Below, piece after piece: positions 8,614 through 20,576 of a stretch of DNA of 64,000 bases; the stretch's first letter is position 1; every line of letters starts with the position of its first letter. This DNA is from Luzula sylvatica. Lineage: Eukaryota; Streptophyta; Magnoliopsida; Poales; Juncaceae. The stretch is taken from contig OX326961.1 in the NCBI GenBank assembly GCA_946800325.1, positions 41,940,215 through 42,004,214 on the forward strand. Reading direction: 5' to 3'. The translations under genes were made by a program, and so were the position numbers. Below the pieces are notes generated by a model. That model was not told the DNA's origin, searched no databases, and saw only the letters and a program-made list of their open reading frames with translations.

Positions 8614-10784
8614 TTAAAGAAGATCAATTTCCTTAACAACATGAACAAGCATAGTGTCCTTAGAAATGAGTTCGAAATCGCATTTATCTCCTGCTTTCAA
8701 TCCATATTCCTCGGCGAACGATTTCCACCCCAAACTGCACATTCGACCCTCTTTCGACACGTTCATAAAGTAACGCACGCGCCATTCTTTTCCCTCAGAA
8801 TTCTTCAGTATCATTTCGCACTTTGAGGTGAGCTTGTTTTCTAAGCAAAATGTCCTTGAAAGAGTACATAATTTTTAAGCAAAACAAAATGTGCCATGTC
8901 ATGGTTTTGATGTAGTTAGAATATTAGATTTTTTGGATATTTATTTTTAAGAAAGAGATTACACAATTACAATATAATTGCAAGTAATATGGCACGGCCT
9001 CACAAAAGTCCATGTTTGTGTCTTTTCAGGTCGATTTTTTCCATTCCTCCAATTCTTTTTTGGCGAAATCTGTATCATATTATTTTTAGTCCATGTTTGA
9101 TCATATTCTTTTTAGTCCAAATTATTTGTCTCTTACTATTGTATTTCTTTTTAGGGATGATTTTGAAGGTGTTCTTCTTGGTATGAGTTTATTCTTCATA
9201 ATCCCTGATCCTTCCTCAACAATTTCTTCCTTCACGCCTAAAGTAATCCTTTCGGGAGCCACCTACATTTAACATGATTATTTGGACAAATTATGATTTA
9301 TGTTGAAGCTCGATTATGATTAAGCATAAAAAAGACATGCAAAGTTCATAAATTAATCAAGATTAGATTAAAAAATGTTAAATGTCTTGAGCGATATATA
9401 TTTTGTACCGTGCTGACAAGAAGGGTATCTCTGGATACGAGCTCGAACGAGCATTTATCTCCTATTTTCAAGTCATATAAATCCCTGGCAAAATCTTTCC
9501 ATCCCTTTGTGAACTGCCCTCGATTAGAAGGTGTCGAAAGGAACCGTACCGGCCATTTTCGAAGCGATATTCCACCTCCCCCTTCTAATTTCCTCTTGAG
9601 GAACATAGTGACCGTTGTATTTAGTCCATTCTCCATGCAAAACAATCTCGTAACAACCTACATTGAAATTTCAAATACTTTTTCAACATATTTTTAATTT
9701 AATCAAATTAGGTTTTTGTTGCACAATTAAAAGAAGATCAAATTGATATTACCAATAAGTTGAGCTTCAAGGTAGTAGATGTGAGGATCTTATCAAACTG
9801 TTTATAACTGGAAGAATGAGGGCAAGTCTCGATTGTTTCCATCTTTCTCGAAATCAGCTTCTTTTTTACTTTACTCGTGCTTTCCGATTTTATGTTCGAG
9901 AGCTTTCTTTTTCTATCGAGGGTATCTCCTGGTACTCGCGCTTCACCTTTCGACAAAACAATCAAATTAATATTTTAATAAGGATTCTAAAAATCATATT
10001 TGGCGAGTAGCAAAATTAATTAGAAGAACAAACCTTTTGATTCCTCGACATCTATATATGATCTCTTGTTGAATCTTTTTTCTGCCATTTGCTAACTTCC
10101 TTGATTTAACAAAGGAACCACCCGAGATTTCCTTGTCAATTTCTAAAACAAACAATCACAATTAGATGTTTCGATAAAATCTCAAATCAATTTAAACAAA
10201 ATAAAATATTTTCAGGCTGATTTGATTGTACGAGTGTAATGAAATAGACACACATTACTAAAAAGGAAATCCCACCTTCAGAGGGCACCTGAATTACTTG
10301 ATCAGTGTCATTCGACGAGTCTTCAATTTCGACATAGATAGGGCTTGGGTGCAATGCAGTTGTTGGTGCCGGAACCGATACCAACGACAGTGATTGAGCC
10401 GGTGCCACGCTAGGAACCGGGACAGGCTGAGATGTCAAGTCTCGCATTGGTACGGTACGATTAACAAGAGAATAATCCTTGAGGCAACATGTCGTGTCGA
10501 AAATTTTGACGTTAAAGATCATGTTTCCTTCGTAACGAAAAATCAAAAAGTAATGTTTTTCCAGACCATGTGATTTGGCAAAGTCTGACCAGCCCTCCTC
10601 AAAGTACATGTCTTCGCCGTTTTGGATAATTTTCATGTGCCAAAACTTGCCTTGTGGATTGACAAGAGTGGCTGTTTCCCTGAGTTCTTGCCGCATGTGT
10701 TCGTGAAATTTCTGAGGAATTTTCTGGTAAAATCAGAAAAAATGAAAAGGGTAATAAATATAGATATAATCGTGTTGTGTAAGT

Positions 10785-10821
<37 letters not shown>

Positions 10822-10890
10822 GTTGGTGAAAGGGTCAGTAGAGAGAACTTTGAAGAATTGGGGCTTCTTTCTCTGAGCTTGAGGCGCCAT
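8614..10890 (-). CDS. B3-domain (REM-like) transcription factor
   Basis: Plant DNA-binding protein with at least two and probably three B3 domains. The exons I can support are 10,819-10,890 (24 codons, MAPQAQRKK...FFKVLS), 10,276-10,723, 10,034-10,081, 9,753-9,946, 9,409-9,657 and 8,614-8,820; phases agree throughout. Domain 1 spans exons 1-2 (FFKVLSTDPF, IPQKF, NPQGKFWHMKI, FEEGWSDFAKSHGL). A Pro/Ser/Val-rich linker follows, then an EEIEDSSND-like acidic patch and a Lys-rich stretch. Domain 2 is in exons 4-5 (FTKGWKDFARDLYDLKIGDKCSFELVSRDTLLV). The last exon holds only the C-terminal half of a third domain. Its N-terminal half is either lost, so that exon 5 splices straight to it in phase, or lies in an exon between 8,830 and 9,400 that I could not resolve. 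It lies head to head with the gene at 11,445. Its promoter/exon 1 and its last exon have each been copied elsewhere in the window. Confidence 0.75.
10789..10817. repeat. (GA)n tract at the start of B3 intron 1
   Basis: A GA run directly abuts the exon 1 donor (- strand). At 21,676-21,720 the equivalent tract is the exact point where the copied B3 exon 1 is fused to the inverted orphan-ORF module. Confidence 0.9.
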
Positions 10891-11444
10891 TGATGATCTC
10901 TTTGTTTCTCTTACAACAAGAAGCATAAGATGTATGATTTATAACCAAAAATGGAGGTTCTGCAGACTATGATTTATAACCAAAAATGGAGGTTCTGCAG
11001 ACTGCAATTAATATCTCTAATTGCAAAATCTGGCAAAATATTACGATGGGAGTTGATTGGCCATTTTAAACGGTTCTGTGGACCTCTAAAATTTATTGTT
11101 ACATATAACTATATAGTTAATTATATCAGGACTATAATGAAATGTCCTTTCAAAATCTATCAGGACTATAATGAAACGTATCACACAAGATCTGTATTAA
11201 AAATCTTACCAGTCTGCGGCGTATTTTCGGAATACGAATCGATCAGGTTTATTTTCTCATTTGGCCCTTCTTTTTGTTTTATTTGCATTAAATACTACCA
11301 ATAGAAGAACAATTACAGGCCTTATATTTGATTTGGCCCAAAGTTTAAAGCCCAAGAATAATACAGACTTGATAAATATCTAAGGCATTGATAAAAAGCA
11401 AGTAGCGCCGATAGGAATCAGGATATACCTCAAAAACCTCAGCC
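10891..11444. promoter_or_regulatory. shared bidirectional promoter region, with a 35-bp tandem duplication
   Basis: This 554-bp gap separates two divergent starts, the B3 gene (-, 10,890) and the unknown gene (+, 11,445), so the promoters must overlap. A perfect 35-bp direct duplication lies at 10,934-10,968 and 10,969-11,003. The copy of this region at 21,795-22,336 has only one unit. Confidence 0.6.
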
Positions 11445-12171
11445 ATGGCGTCTCCTCCTCCCAACGAAACCCAAACCCCAGTCGACGCTCTCTTTCTCCA
11501 AAACCTAATGAGTCGATTACAGCTCCGTCCGCCATATCTCGAATCCAATTCTTTCCTGACGAGCTCTCTCGACGATCTTCTTCTCCTCGCCAACTCCCTC
11601 TCCGATTCCGATCATGAATCCGAACACGACTCTGACTTCGAGCCTGATTCCGATGATAAGAGGAAGTCTCTGGCCAAGGAGGAAGCTAAACTCGAGAAGG
11701 AGATTATTCGGATAGTTCAGTCAGGAGATGCGAATGAAATGCTCAAACCGAATTCTGGCCAGTCGGTTTCGATTGGGGATCATAATATTTGTGTCGGGTT
11801 TCACGTCGATAAGGAATCCGAGTATCGCGTGTGGGAATGGCATGGACACATTATGTTGTTTGATGATGAAGAAGGGTAAGTCATTAAATTGAAATTCAAT
11901 TTTTAATTTTGTGCTAATTAGAGTGGTTAATGGAGTAATTAGGAACTGAAATTGAGATTAATCGTGATGTTAATTTCATTTTCGTGACAGATACAATGCC
12001 GAATACATTTATGGTAATTACTTCGAACGCTTGGTGGGCGGTAATAAAGAAAACAATACCGAGGAGAAAGATTCGAACTCAGGGCTAAGAGACTTGATCA
12101 ATGGTGTTAATGGCTCGAATGGGAGGGTTCTCCACAGGAATTCGGTTTTGAACCCTAACGGGTCTGCTTAA
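11445..12171 (+). CDS. conserved-looking plant protein of unknown function, 203 aa
   Basis: Two exons, 11,445-11,875 and 11,991-12,171, with the donor at gg|gtaagt, the acceptor at gacag|at and phases that agree. The start MASPPPNETQ follows a leader with no other ATG in frame. The N-terminal third is Pro/Leu/Ser-rich (DALFLQNLMSRLQL, SSLDDLLLLANSLS). A strongly acidic Ser/Asp/Glu stretch follows (about 53-72), then a Lys/Glu helix. The central part looks folded (SIGDHNICVGFHVDKESEYRVWEWHGHIMLFDDEEGY...YIYGNYFERL). The tail is Asn/Gly-rich. No signal peptide or membrane segment. I do not recognise a named family. The folded WEWHGHI segment is the best handle for a search. It shares a promoter region with the B3 gene. 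Confidence 0.85.
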
Positions 12172-15100
12172 GGGTAAAATCGTAATTTAGAGGCTGAGTA
12201 AATGCACAATTTATTTGGCTTAGTTTTGTTCTTTTTTTAAAAAATATCTGTATCACCAAGGCTTTTGTGAACCGTTGAGGGAATAATCAGATACTTCAGT
12301 GAATTTATCTATCGTTTGTTACACCAATCTTTTAATTTTGGCCAATTGATTAAAATTCATTGTGTTTTCAAGCTGTTTGCATGCTTTTTTAGGGTTTAGG
12401 GTTTTAAGGTTTAACCAGTATATATATTTGCTTTTGTTTAGGGTTTAATCTCAAAGAATTATGAGTAGACATTCTAGTTATTTCTGTATAGAGCCTTTCT
12501 CTGTATAGCCAATAGTTTAAAGGGGTTTAGGGTTTTAGTGTGAACCGTGTAATCTATATATATACCGAGCTAGATGCTTTTGCCTTTTAGGCGCATTCTA
12601 TTCGTGAATAGTTATTTTCTCAAGTTAATACTTGTCTAATATATTTGGGGATTGTTTTAGGTTAAAGGTCATTTTCGCAAATGGTAGATTCTAGCTCGTT
12701 ACTAAGTCAACAAATTCCTTTAAGGGTTTATTTGAGTTTTAAGCTCTTTTCTCATACTTGATCACCATTTCTATTTTTATGTTTGTATAATTTAGCTCCA
12801 TTTTCATAAGTTTTTCCACTTCAATCATTTGATATCTTTCTTTCCTTGTATAAATTGTAAAAATCTTGTTTGGCATATTGGCCATAATAGTTATGATATT
12901 AAATGATGACCTAATCGTATACACATGATACATATCTATGCTATTTCTATCAACACAATGAGAACAAGTCACCTAATTTTTTATTTTATTTTCTGACAAT
13001 ACATGTTTAGATTGGCCCCTATATATATATTAAGAGCTTACTTAGGGATGAGTAATTAATCACATATATACTGACCTAAATAAAGCATTGCTTTTGTTAG
13101 GCAAAGATTAGATCAGATTAGATGGGTATTTACTTCTTGTGTAATATATTAATTATGGAGAATTCAATTTTAGCCCTTGAGACTTCTTGGTCAATCCAAT
13201 CTTTATATAACCAAATGTATATGGAAAAATGGAAATACTAAAAGGAAAAAAAGGAATATAAAGGCTTAATATATCATATTATAATTATAATATGACATAT
13301 GTAGATATCTAATTTTCTATGAATACAATCAATGTGAACAAAGCCACTTTATATATAGCGGTTGTTCAGTTCGTGAATAATACGCGTATAATTTACGAAT
13401 AATTACGTATTACGAATAATATACGTATTGAAGTTTTCGTACTCAACCCGATTAATAATTCGCATATTTTATAAAAAAAAACACGAATAATATACGTATT
13501 GCCGTATAATATGTTTTTTTAGAAGAAAAAATAATTTTTTTTAAAACAAATACAAAAACTTAAATTTCAAAATATGATTAAGACAATCAAAATAGTAATA
13601 ATAATATATAAATTTATGATTTTGAACTAAAATAAATATTATTTAGTAAAATAATTATATTTTTGAATTATTTATGAATAAAAAATGTATATATTTATAT
13701 GTTTTTATGTACCAAATTATTATATGTAAAATAAACATAACAATAGACAAATAGTCAAATTAACGAATTATTAATGTATTATGTTTAATTTAACCGAACA
13801 TTTGATCAATTTGTAAAGTGTTTGATTCGAATCATACACGAACTATTACGTATTATATTATTCACGTATCACGAATGACTAACTATGATTATAGCCACAT
13901 CATAACATAATAATCATCACATAAATAATAGTTTACTTCACTTAACTAACAATAAATATATTGATATTAATATAGTATTATGTACAATATATCAAATTTC
14001 AATACACTATAGAATGTAATACTTCTTAGCAAAACGTGTCATTTGGCATGAGAAAGAAACAAAAGATATGGAAGACCATAGAAAGAAAACAGTCAACAGA
14101 ATTCAAAGCAACAAGAAGAGGCCTCTCAATTTCAAAATTTAAGAAGCTCTTCATTATTGTCATTAGAAGTGATTAATAGCTCTTTTGGGTATGGAAAAAT
14201 TAGAAATTAGTTCAATAATGATTAATAAGAAATGGAGAGGTTGTGATGACAAAATCATATGTATGCATATAATGAATATAATGAAGTTAGTCCAAGGACG
14301 TTGAAAGAGAGATGAAACGGTTGCCGGAAATAAATAAAACCCTTTAAAACTCTATTGTTTGATCTTCTACAATCACATTTGTATAAATTGTGTTGTTGCA
14401 TTTTGAAGATGTGTTTATATATAAAGAACCAGCGAGTAGCGATTACATTCGTTATGTTTCGGTTTAAATAGAGTTTAATTTGTTTGTTTAAAAAATAATT
14501 TGTTGTCATGGTTAGTTATGCAAGAATGTTTTATATTCGATTTGAATTGTAACAGTAAAAAAATATAGACTAAATAATATTATATTCAAATATTTTTTTA
14601 GTTATATACTTAAAATGACGTGATGTATGCACACAAATAATTTTTTAATAGTGGAATAAAAAAGGTGAAATAACGGGAATCGCAAAACATGTAATGTAAA
14701 AAGACTCGCAACTTTTCAAACAATAATACATATTTTCTAAATATTTTTGCATGTATTTTTGTTTTGATCTATGCTAAGATATTTATGTTTGAAAATTATG
14801 ATCGTAAGGATGAGATGCACAATTAGAAAAGTTATGAAACTTGAGACGGTTAATTTTGTTGAGATATTACTTGTCTATATTTTCGAAAATATTTCTCTTT
14901 GTGATGATGTTAATTGAAAAAAAAATATTTCTTTTGAATAAATATATATGTTAATTATTATCTATAAAATTTTATCGACACATGTAATATTTTATTTAAA
15001 GTTTTTTTTAAATGTGAACGATAATTATGTTGGTATTTTAACTTAATTATGGTCAATAAGCAATCTAATGCATTAATTTTTAAATTCTCTTAACGGTGCA

Positions 15101-15669
15101 ATATATTTATGTATGGTTGTACATATTTATCACACAATCTTATGCCGTTATATAAGTTATTATTTTGGTCAAACTATTTTGATGCATTTATTAGTTATGA
15201 CCGGGTAATTTTTATTTTTTAATTTTACTTTTATAAATAAATTATTATATATTAATTTTTAACTGTTTATAATTAAGCTATATATGAACATACATGATTA
15301 CGTTAATATTTAATTATTATATAGCAAATACTTATCATGTAAAGATACTAAACATTAAAAAAATACAAATATTTGAATATAATATTATTGTGTATATAAT
15401 AATGAAAATGCTAAAAAATAATAAATAAAAAACAAACAAAACACAAATTTAGGCACAAATTGTTCATCACATAAATTCGAAGCTATTATTTCAACCTTTC
15501 CATTAATTCAAGAGTAAACACTATTTAAAGCAGACATCCTCAGTTCTCCTTTCCTCCTCCTTTCCATCTCTTCACCTTGCCATTTCCGCACCAATCATCA
15601 CATCACCATTTCTTCTGATTTCACTCCCCAAAATTCAAGCTTTCTCTTACACTCTGTTTTGGGTTCATA
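12172..15669. other. AT-rich intergenic region
   Basis: 3.5 kb with no gene I can support. Short open frames here (for example 12,739-12,972 and 14,255-14,509, -) have no family features. About 13,355-13,890 may be a decayed transposon, listed separately. The last 150 bp is a pyrimidine-rich leader before the bHLH start. Confidence 0.6.
13355..13890. mobile_element. possible decayed foldback transposon
   Basis: The left edge reads ttgttcagttcgtgaataat. The right edge, read on the other strand, carries a related arm (cattcgtgatacgtgaataa). Both arms are rich in acgaataatacgtat words. I could not find a clear target-site duplication, so the boundaries are approximate. Confidence 0.35.
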
Positions 15670-17304
15670 ATGTGGAACAACAACAATGCTGCATTCTCCT
15701 CTTCAGATTCTTCTTGCATCAACACGGACTACAGTATGCTCTCATCAACATTTCATTTTTAAATTCGTATTTAAAGAATTTGAATTTGAGTTGAAATTCG
15801 TGAAGGTTTGAGTTCATTCATGGAAGGCGGCGGAAGTGGCGAATCTTCAAGCTTGCGTAGTCCCAACGAATATGACAAGCTGTGAGTCCCGGGGTTTTGT
15901 TAATTACCATTTTATCCTTCAAAAATTCAATATATTCTAGACTTTTCGATTCTTACTTTTGAGGGCATTTTCGTCATTTAATTCTCTGTAAACAGTTTCT
16001 TGAGCGATTGGTTTACCAGTTCGTACATCAAAGATGGAGCTGTGGTGATAAACCCTGAAATGGAGTTCTCCAGCTCGTCTCTTCCTTTCTCGCCTCTTCC
16101 CTTCACCTCCAGCACCTCAGGTTCTTTCATTATTAGTTTCAATCCTTCCATCTATTCGCCATTGTTAACTCGAAGAAGTTAAAAAAAAAGAAGATTTAAG
16201 TTTTGATTTCATTAATGCAGTTGGTTTGAATTCTGAAGAGAAGCAGATCATTACCAGTCAACCCGTTTCTTCTGTGAGTTCGGTTCTCGTGCTATAAATG
16301 AAAAAAAGATTCTCATGCAATTAATTTCAACATTTAGATCACCATTTTTGTCTGTTCTTCGTAAAAGAACTACAGAGTTAATTTACAATTTAAACCCTCT
16401 ACCTTCTGATAACCCGAATAACTAGATGGAATTTATGTTGTTTGTTATTTTGTGATTTTATTAAAGGGAATTGAGAAAAAGATCGAAAAAGGAGAAGTAA
16501 TTAGCATGGAAGATAGTTCGAGGGGAACGAAGAGGCTGAAATCCACTTGCACTCAGAAGGAAGCTCACAAACCTCCATTAATGGAAGCTTCGGTAAAACA
16601 ACCAGCAAAGGTCTCTCTCTCTCTCTCTCTCTAGAAGAAACTATAACATGTATGTATAAATTGGATAGGCACAGGCTAAGAGGACTCAGAAAATAGGGCA
16701 CAAAATCGCAGCTCTTCAACAGCTTGTTTGTCCATTTGGAAAGGTTTTCATAATTTCCTTTTTTTAAAATACTATTCATTGCCTCTTTGTACCTAAATAA
16801 TCACAAATTCACAATACATTCAATCGTAACATGCAATTAATAATTTTTTGAACAAAAATTGGGTCTTAATGAATAATATGCAGACTCATACAGCATCGGT
16901 GCTCGATGAAACCGCATCATGCATCAAGTTCCTTCATGACCAACTCAAGGTTAGAATTTTCCAAAACATAGTTTTAGAAACTCATTCCCTAATTTTGAAC
17001 GACTCAAAATTTATTTTTGTATCGTTATGCAGATTTTAACTACTCCTTACATGGGTATCCAATCTCGTAACGAGGTACTTAATTATAAGACATGCATCAA
17101 TATTTCATCAACTTGTTAAATAATTTGGCTCAATGTTTTTGTGCTTATTTATTATAGGTTTTTAATGACAAGAGAAACGAGTTGCGTAAAAGAGGACTCT
17201 GTCTCGTGCCAATTTCGCCAGAAGTCGTTAACCTAATTTCTCAAGTTACATTTGATCCGAGCTTACCGGGAAATCAAGTTCCGAGATCTAGGTTCCAGTT
17301 GTAA
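15670..17304 (+). CDS. atypical bHLH transcription factor, 263 aa
   Basis: Nine exons with matching phases: 15,670-15,733, 15,806-15,881, 15,996-16,120, 16,221-16,273, 16,467-16,610, 16,669-16,743, 16,884-16,949, 17,033-17,074 and 17,158-17,304. The N-terminal half is Ser-rich with an acidic patch. The bHLH lies at about 155-210: KIGHKIAALQQLVCPFGK (helix 1), loop, then TASVLDETASCIKFLHDQLK (helix 2). This matches the plant bHLH103/112/113/123-type group, whose basic region lacks the canonical His-Glu-Arg, so classical E-box binding is uncertain. Odd points: the group's usual GD-R before IAALQQ is GHK here, and KTDTASVL is KTHTASVL. It ends in NELRKRGLCLVPIS then VPRSRFQL, a tail typical of the group. 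A CT run follows the exon 5 donor. Confidence 0.85.
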
Positions 17305-18592
17305 ATGAAAATCAGGTTATAGAATTCCAGCTATATATCAAGAATATCTATGTGGCAAAAGCTAATTAACCCGTTTTTTTTTACATTTGTTTCGAAATAT
17401 GGAAAAGTGAATGCTCTGTTTTATGAGTATATAGAAAGCAAAGGGGGGTGGTAATTAATTAGGTTGTTTTGATTTATTCAGATGTATTTGTATGTATGCT
17501 TGTTAGTCTTTTGTTCGTTTAATTATAAAAAAAAGACGGTCTTTAAGGGTTTCCATTTTTTTTTAAGTAAATTAATTAGGTAAATTTGAATGAATTAGGT
17601 CATTCAATTTTATATTTTTATACTTTTTTTTATCAAATAGTCCACCTAAGTTTCAATGGTACCTGTTAGTCTAGAAACCGAAAATTTTAGCAATCTATTT
17701 GATCATAATGAATGACCTAATTTTTATATTTTGATTATTAGTTTCAATCAAATAATACATACAACAACAATGTAATGTTGAATGAAAATATATTATTCAT
17801 CATATTTCTATGCCTCTCTTAAACATTACATTGTTGTTATATAATTAATTATGCATATAGTTTGTTAATATTTAAAAAAAATACTCGCAAATGACTTGTT
17901 TTTTTTTTACCATATAGTGATTAGATATGTTAATGACATTGTAAAAGTTGTTTAATGTATAACATAATTTTAAAAAACATAATGTCACGTAATGTATCAT
18001 CATTAATTCAAAATAATTTAGAAAATATGAAACAAAGCAGACATCACCATGCATGCACAACTCTTGTAATTTGGCCACTATTATTATGTATTACTAATGA
18101 ATTTTTATATGATACCAAAGCACAATTTAAATTATGTAAGATATTATATTTGAAATATCAAAAACTAATAATTATTTAATATCAAAATATAACCGACCAA
18201 AAATAAAACTAGTAATTATTTTAATATAATTGGATATCTTATAATTATAGATTTAAAAACCCACATTAATGGCGCCCAAGGCAGAGAACACGCCGGCGGT
18301 CAGCGGAGAAGAATCCGGTGGAAGAGAATCCGCTCGCCCCCTGGATCCGCCACTGGTTGTGACTAAGTTTACCAATGCTTAGGTTGATTAGAAAATTGTT
18401 GGTAATCGTTTTCAAAAAAAAGTATTCTAATTTGATGAAAATGGTAGTAAAATCGATCTTTTAAAATACGAATCCGGCTGAAATTATGTCCTTTTTCGGG
18501 TGTAAAATATGTAACTGATAAATTTATGGAATTCATGTTTGTTTTGTGGGTTATATTGGCAAGAGATTATTTGGTGTGATCAAAACAAGAAA
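17305..18592. other. AT-rich intergenic region
   Basis: No gene seen. About 18,267-18,356 is a short GC-rich island unlike its surroundings (gcgcccaaggcagagaacac, then ggatccgcc), probably a fragment of a transposable element. The rest is AT-rich spacer. Confidence 0.55.
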
Positions 18593-18676
18593 GTCAGGAT
18601 GGCCGAGTGGTCTAAGGCGCCAGACTCAAGTTCTGGTTCTCGTAAGAGAGCGTGGGTTCAAATCCCACTTCTGACA
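18593..18676 (+). tRNA. tRNA-Leu (anticodon CAA)
   Basis: The acceptor stem GTCAGGA pairs with TTCTGAC (one G-T) and the discriminator is A. A D-arm (GGCCGAGTGGTCTAAGGC), an anticodon stem-loop CCAGA-CTCAAGT-TCTGG giving anticodon CAA, a long variable arm (TTCTCGTAAGAGAGC) and a T-arm with GGGTTCAAATCCC are all present. The long variable arm is the type II fold expected for tRNA-Leu. There is no intron; plant tRNA-Leu(CAA) genes often have one, so that can be noted. It sits about 60 bp from the edge of the inverted module copy. Confidence 0.95.
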
Positions 18677-19146
18677 TTTCGTTCATTTTAGGCCTAAATT
18701 AATTAGCTTTTGCAGATATTTGGAGTAAGTTTATTTTTTGTCGAAACTGTACATAAACCTAAATGTTAAGTTTTCAACTATGGTACAAATAACCTGAAAC
18801 TATTTTACTTGCTTTCACTTTCTGTGTAATTTCAACTTAGTTTGTATTGCATTTTTGTTGTACTGAACTGAACCTCAAATTTATTGCAACCTTTTCTTTA
18901 TTCTTTTGAAGTTTTTCGTTCTTTGTTTTTGTTTTTCTACTTGGTAGATTAAGACTACAGATCTGAGTTGACAAACTTAAGTACTTCAATGATCATTACA
19001 TACAAAAATTAAGCTTATGATCAAGATTCAATTTCTAAATGCTAACTACTGTTGACTCAATTAAGAACTACAATGGTAAAGATCAAATAAGAGACAAAAG
19101 TCAATCACAATCACAATCTGTTTTCATGTTTGATCAATCAATTAGG

Positions 19147-19147
<1 letters not shown>

Positions 19148-19183
<36 letters not shown>

Positions 19184-19200
19184 CTCACACACACTCTCAG

Positions 19201-19244
<44 letters not shown>

Positions 19245-19302
19245 TCACACACACTCTAAGTCACACACACACACACACACACATGTTCACACACACTCTC
19301 AG

Positions 19303-19344
<42 letters not shown>

Positions 19345-19400
19345 TCACACACACTCTCAGTCACACACACACACACACACATGTTCACACACACTCTCAG

Positions 19401-19436
<36 letters not shown>

Positions 19437-19452
19437 TCACACACACTCTCAG

Positions 19453-19496
<44 letters not shown>

Positions 19497-19631
19497 TCAC
19501 ACACACTCTCAGTCACACACACTCTCTCAGTCACACGCGCGCGCACACACACACTCACACACACATGTTCACACACACTCTCAGTCACACACACACACAC
19601 ACACACACATGTTCACACACACTCTCTCAGT

Positions 19632-19722
<91 letters not shown>
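19148..19722 (-). repeat. expanded GT/GA tract with about nine minisatellite cores, copy C
   Basis: On the + strand this is (AC)n then (CT)n. Nine cores of the form atgttcacacacactctcag interrupt the AC runs at near-regular spacing. Copies A and B have two cores, D three and E about five, so this locus is hypervariable in core number. A few gcgcgc words are embedded. Long His-Thr ORFs across it are artefacts. Confidence 0.95.
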
Positions 19723-19726
<4 letters not shown>

Positions 19727-20236
19727 AAACAAATACGCTAGTAGAGATCGAGATCGGGCCGGTCTTCCTCTCCTCCAATCACATTCTATGAGCAATCTTT
19801 CTATGTCTTCTTCGATGTCGTCAAAAGGAAATGATAGATCCGAATTTTGAATTCTCGGCGTTTCGACATGAAACGGGTCTTCTGGCAACAATAAAGCAAT
19901 AGGACATGCTTTGAGAAAATCTTCTATTTCTTCTTCGATGTCGTCAAGAGAAGAGGATAGATCAGAATCTTCAAAGTCCCTACTTGCAGTTGCAGAAGAT
20001 GGACTTGATATCGCTTCAAATTCTCCAATCGGAGTCCTAGTGGTATTCAGATTGGGGATTTCTATCATTCCTATTGGAGTGACCCTCAATAAATCGGGAT
20101 TCCATGGATCCGGACTTATTAGTAATATCCATGGAACGGTGATTTCGTTTCCTTGTACAAACCAATCCCTCGGAAGAGGAATCACCATGCCTTGGTCTCT
20201 GATGGGATGAGAGAAGTATTCTGGAGAGAATGCCAT
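19721..20236 (-). CDS. orphan 171-aa acidic protein, copy C
   Basis: Same protein on the minus strand, intact over 171 codons. It has LLISPDPWNP where A and B have [10 protein letters not shown], and SSLDDIEE where A, B and E have SSLEDIEE. The leader contains an extra TTC/cattgtttcat segment, and the frame is open further upstream (to 20,527) simply because the CTT repeat lacks stops. The TATA-like box and leader are retained. Upstream on the same strand, after the inserted element, comes the copied B3 first exon, so read-through from the B3 promoter could include this ORF. That is inference. Confidence 0.55.
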
Positions 20237-20576
20237 TGATGTAGAACAATGAAGAAGAAGAAGAAGAAGAAGAAGAAAAAAGTATATTGCACACCAATGA
20301 AACAATGAAGAAGAAGAAGAAGAAGAAGAAAAAAGTATATTGCACACCAATGAAACAATGAAGAAGAAGAAGAAGAAGAAAAATATGAAACAATGAAGAA
20401 GAAGAAAAAGAATAACTGTGTGTTGATATATATACACAGCACACAGGTATATTCTTTGAAGAGATGTTAGTAGTTTATAAATGGGGAAATCTTTAGACAT
20501 CTCTTCAAGTGAAGAGTCGTGACTCATGAAGAATCACTTAAATGAAAGAGAGCCCCGTCCAATACACGGTTTTTAA

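Larger units (their letters stand above)
1..9040 (+). repeat. 5,388-bp direct tandem duplication
   Basis: Base 1 aligns with base 5,389, and the two stretches run in parallel until about 3,660 / 9,040. I see only microsatellite length changes, a few-base indel and a handful of substitutions (for example gttttcc at 3,338 against gatttcc at 8,726). Each unit carries the kinesin-5 tail, NOSIP 5' fragment, orphan ORF, GA/GT tract and last B3 exon. Unit A is joined at its right end to about 535 bp (3,661-4,195) absent from the right end of unit B, where the complete B3 gene follows. Such near-identity means a very recent duplication, recent gene conversion, or an assembly duplicate. Confidence 0.9.
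18735..20576 (-). repeat. inverted copy C of the orphan-ORF module (left part)
   Basis: Reverse complement of about 1,783-3,190 of unit A: the B3/ORF spacer, an expanded GA/GT tract, the orphan ORF, its leader and the flanking cacggttttt sequence. It stops just short of the B3 last exon and just past the tRNA gene. The module resumes at 21,630-21,675 after the inserted element at 20,577-21,629. Confidence 0.85.

Noticed and set aside
9137..9263. Candidate extra B3 exon between exon 5 and the last exon
   Set aside because: Splice-like edges are present, but the phase-0 frame hits a stop after 15 codons, so I could not support it.
10082..10142. Longer version of B3 exon 3 starting at 10,142
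   Set aside because: It keeps the frame at its left end but leaves the wrong phase for exon 4. The acceptor at 10,081 gives a continuous frame.
19181..19640. Regularly spaced short repeats resembling a CRISPR array
   Set aside because: The spacers are just (AC)n. This is plant nuclear DNA with a minisatellite in a microsatellite.
19039..19791. Open frames of up to 250 codons over the AC/CT tract
   Set aside because: They translate only to His-Thr, Cys-Val, Arg-Glu or Leu-Ser strings from dinucleotide repeats. The frame is open because the repeat lacks stops.
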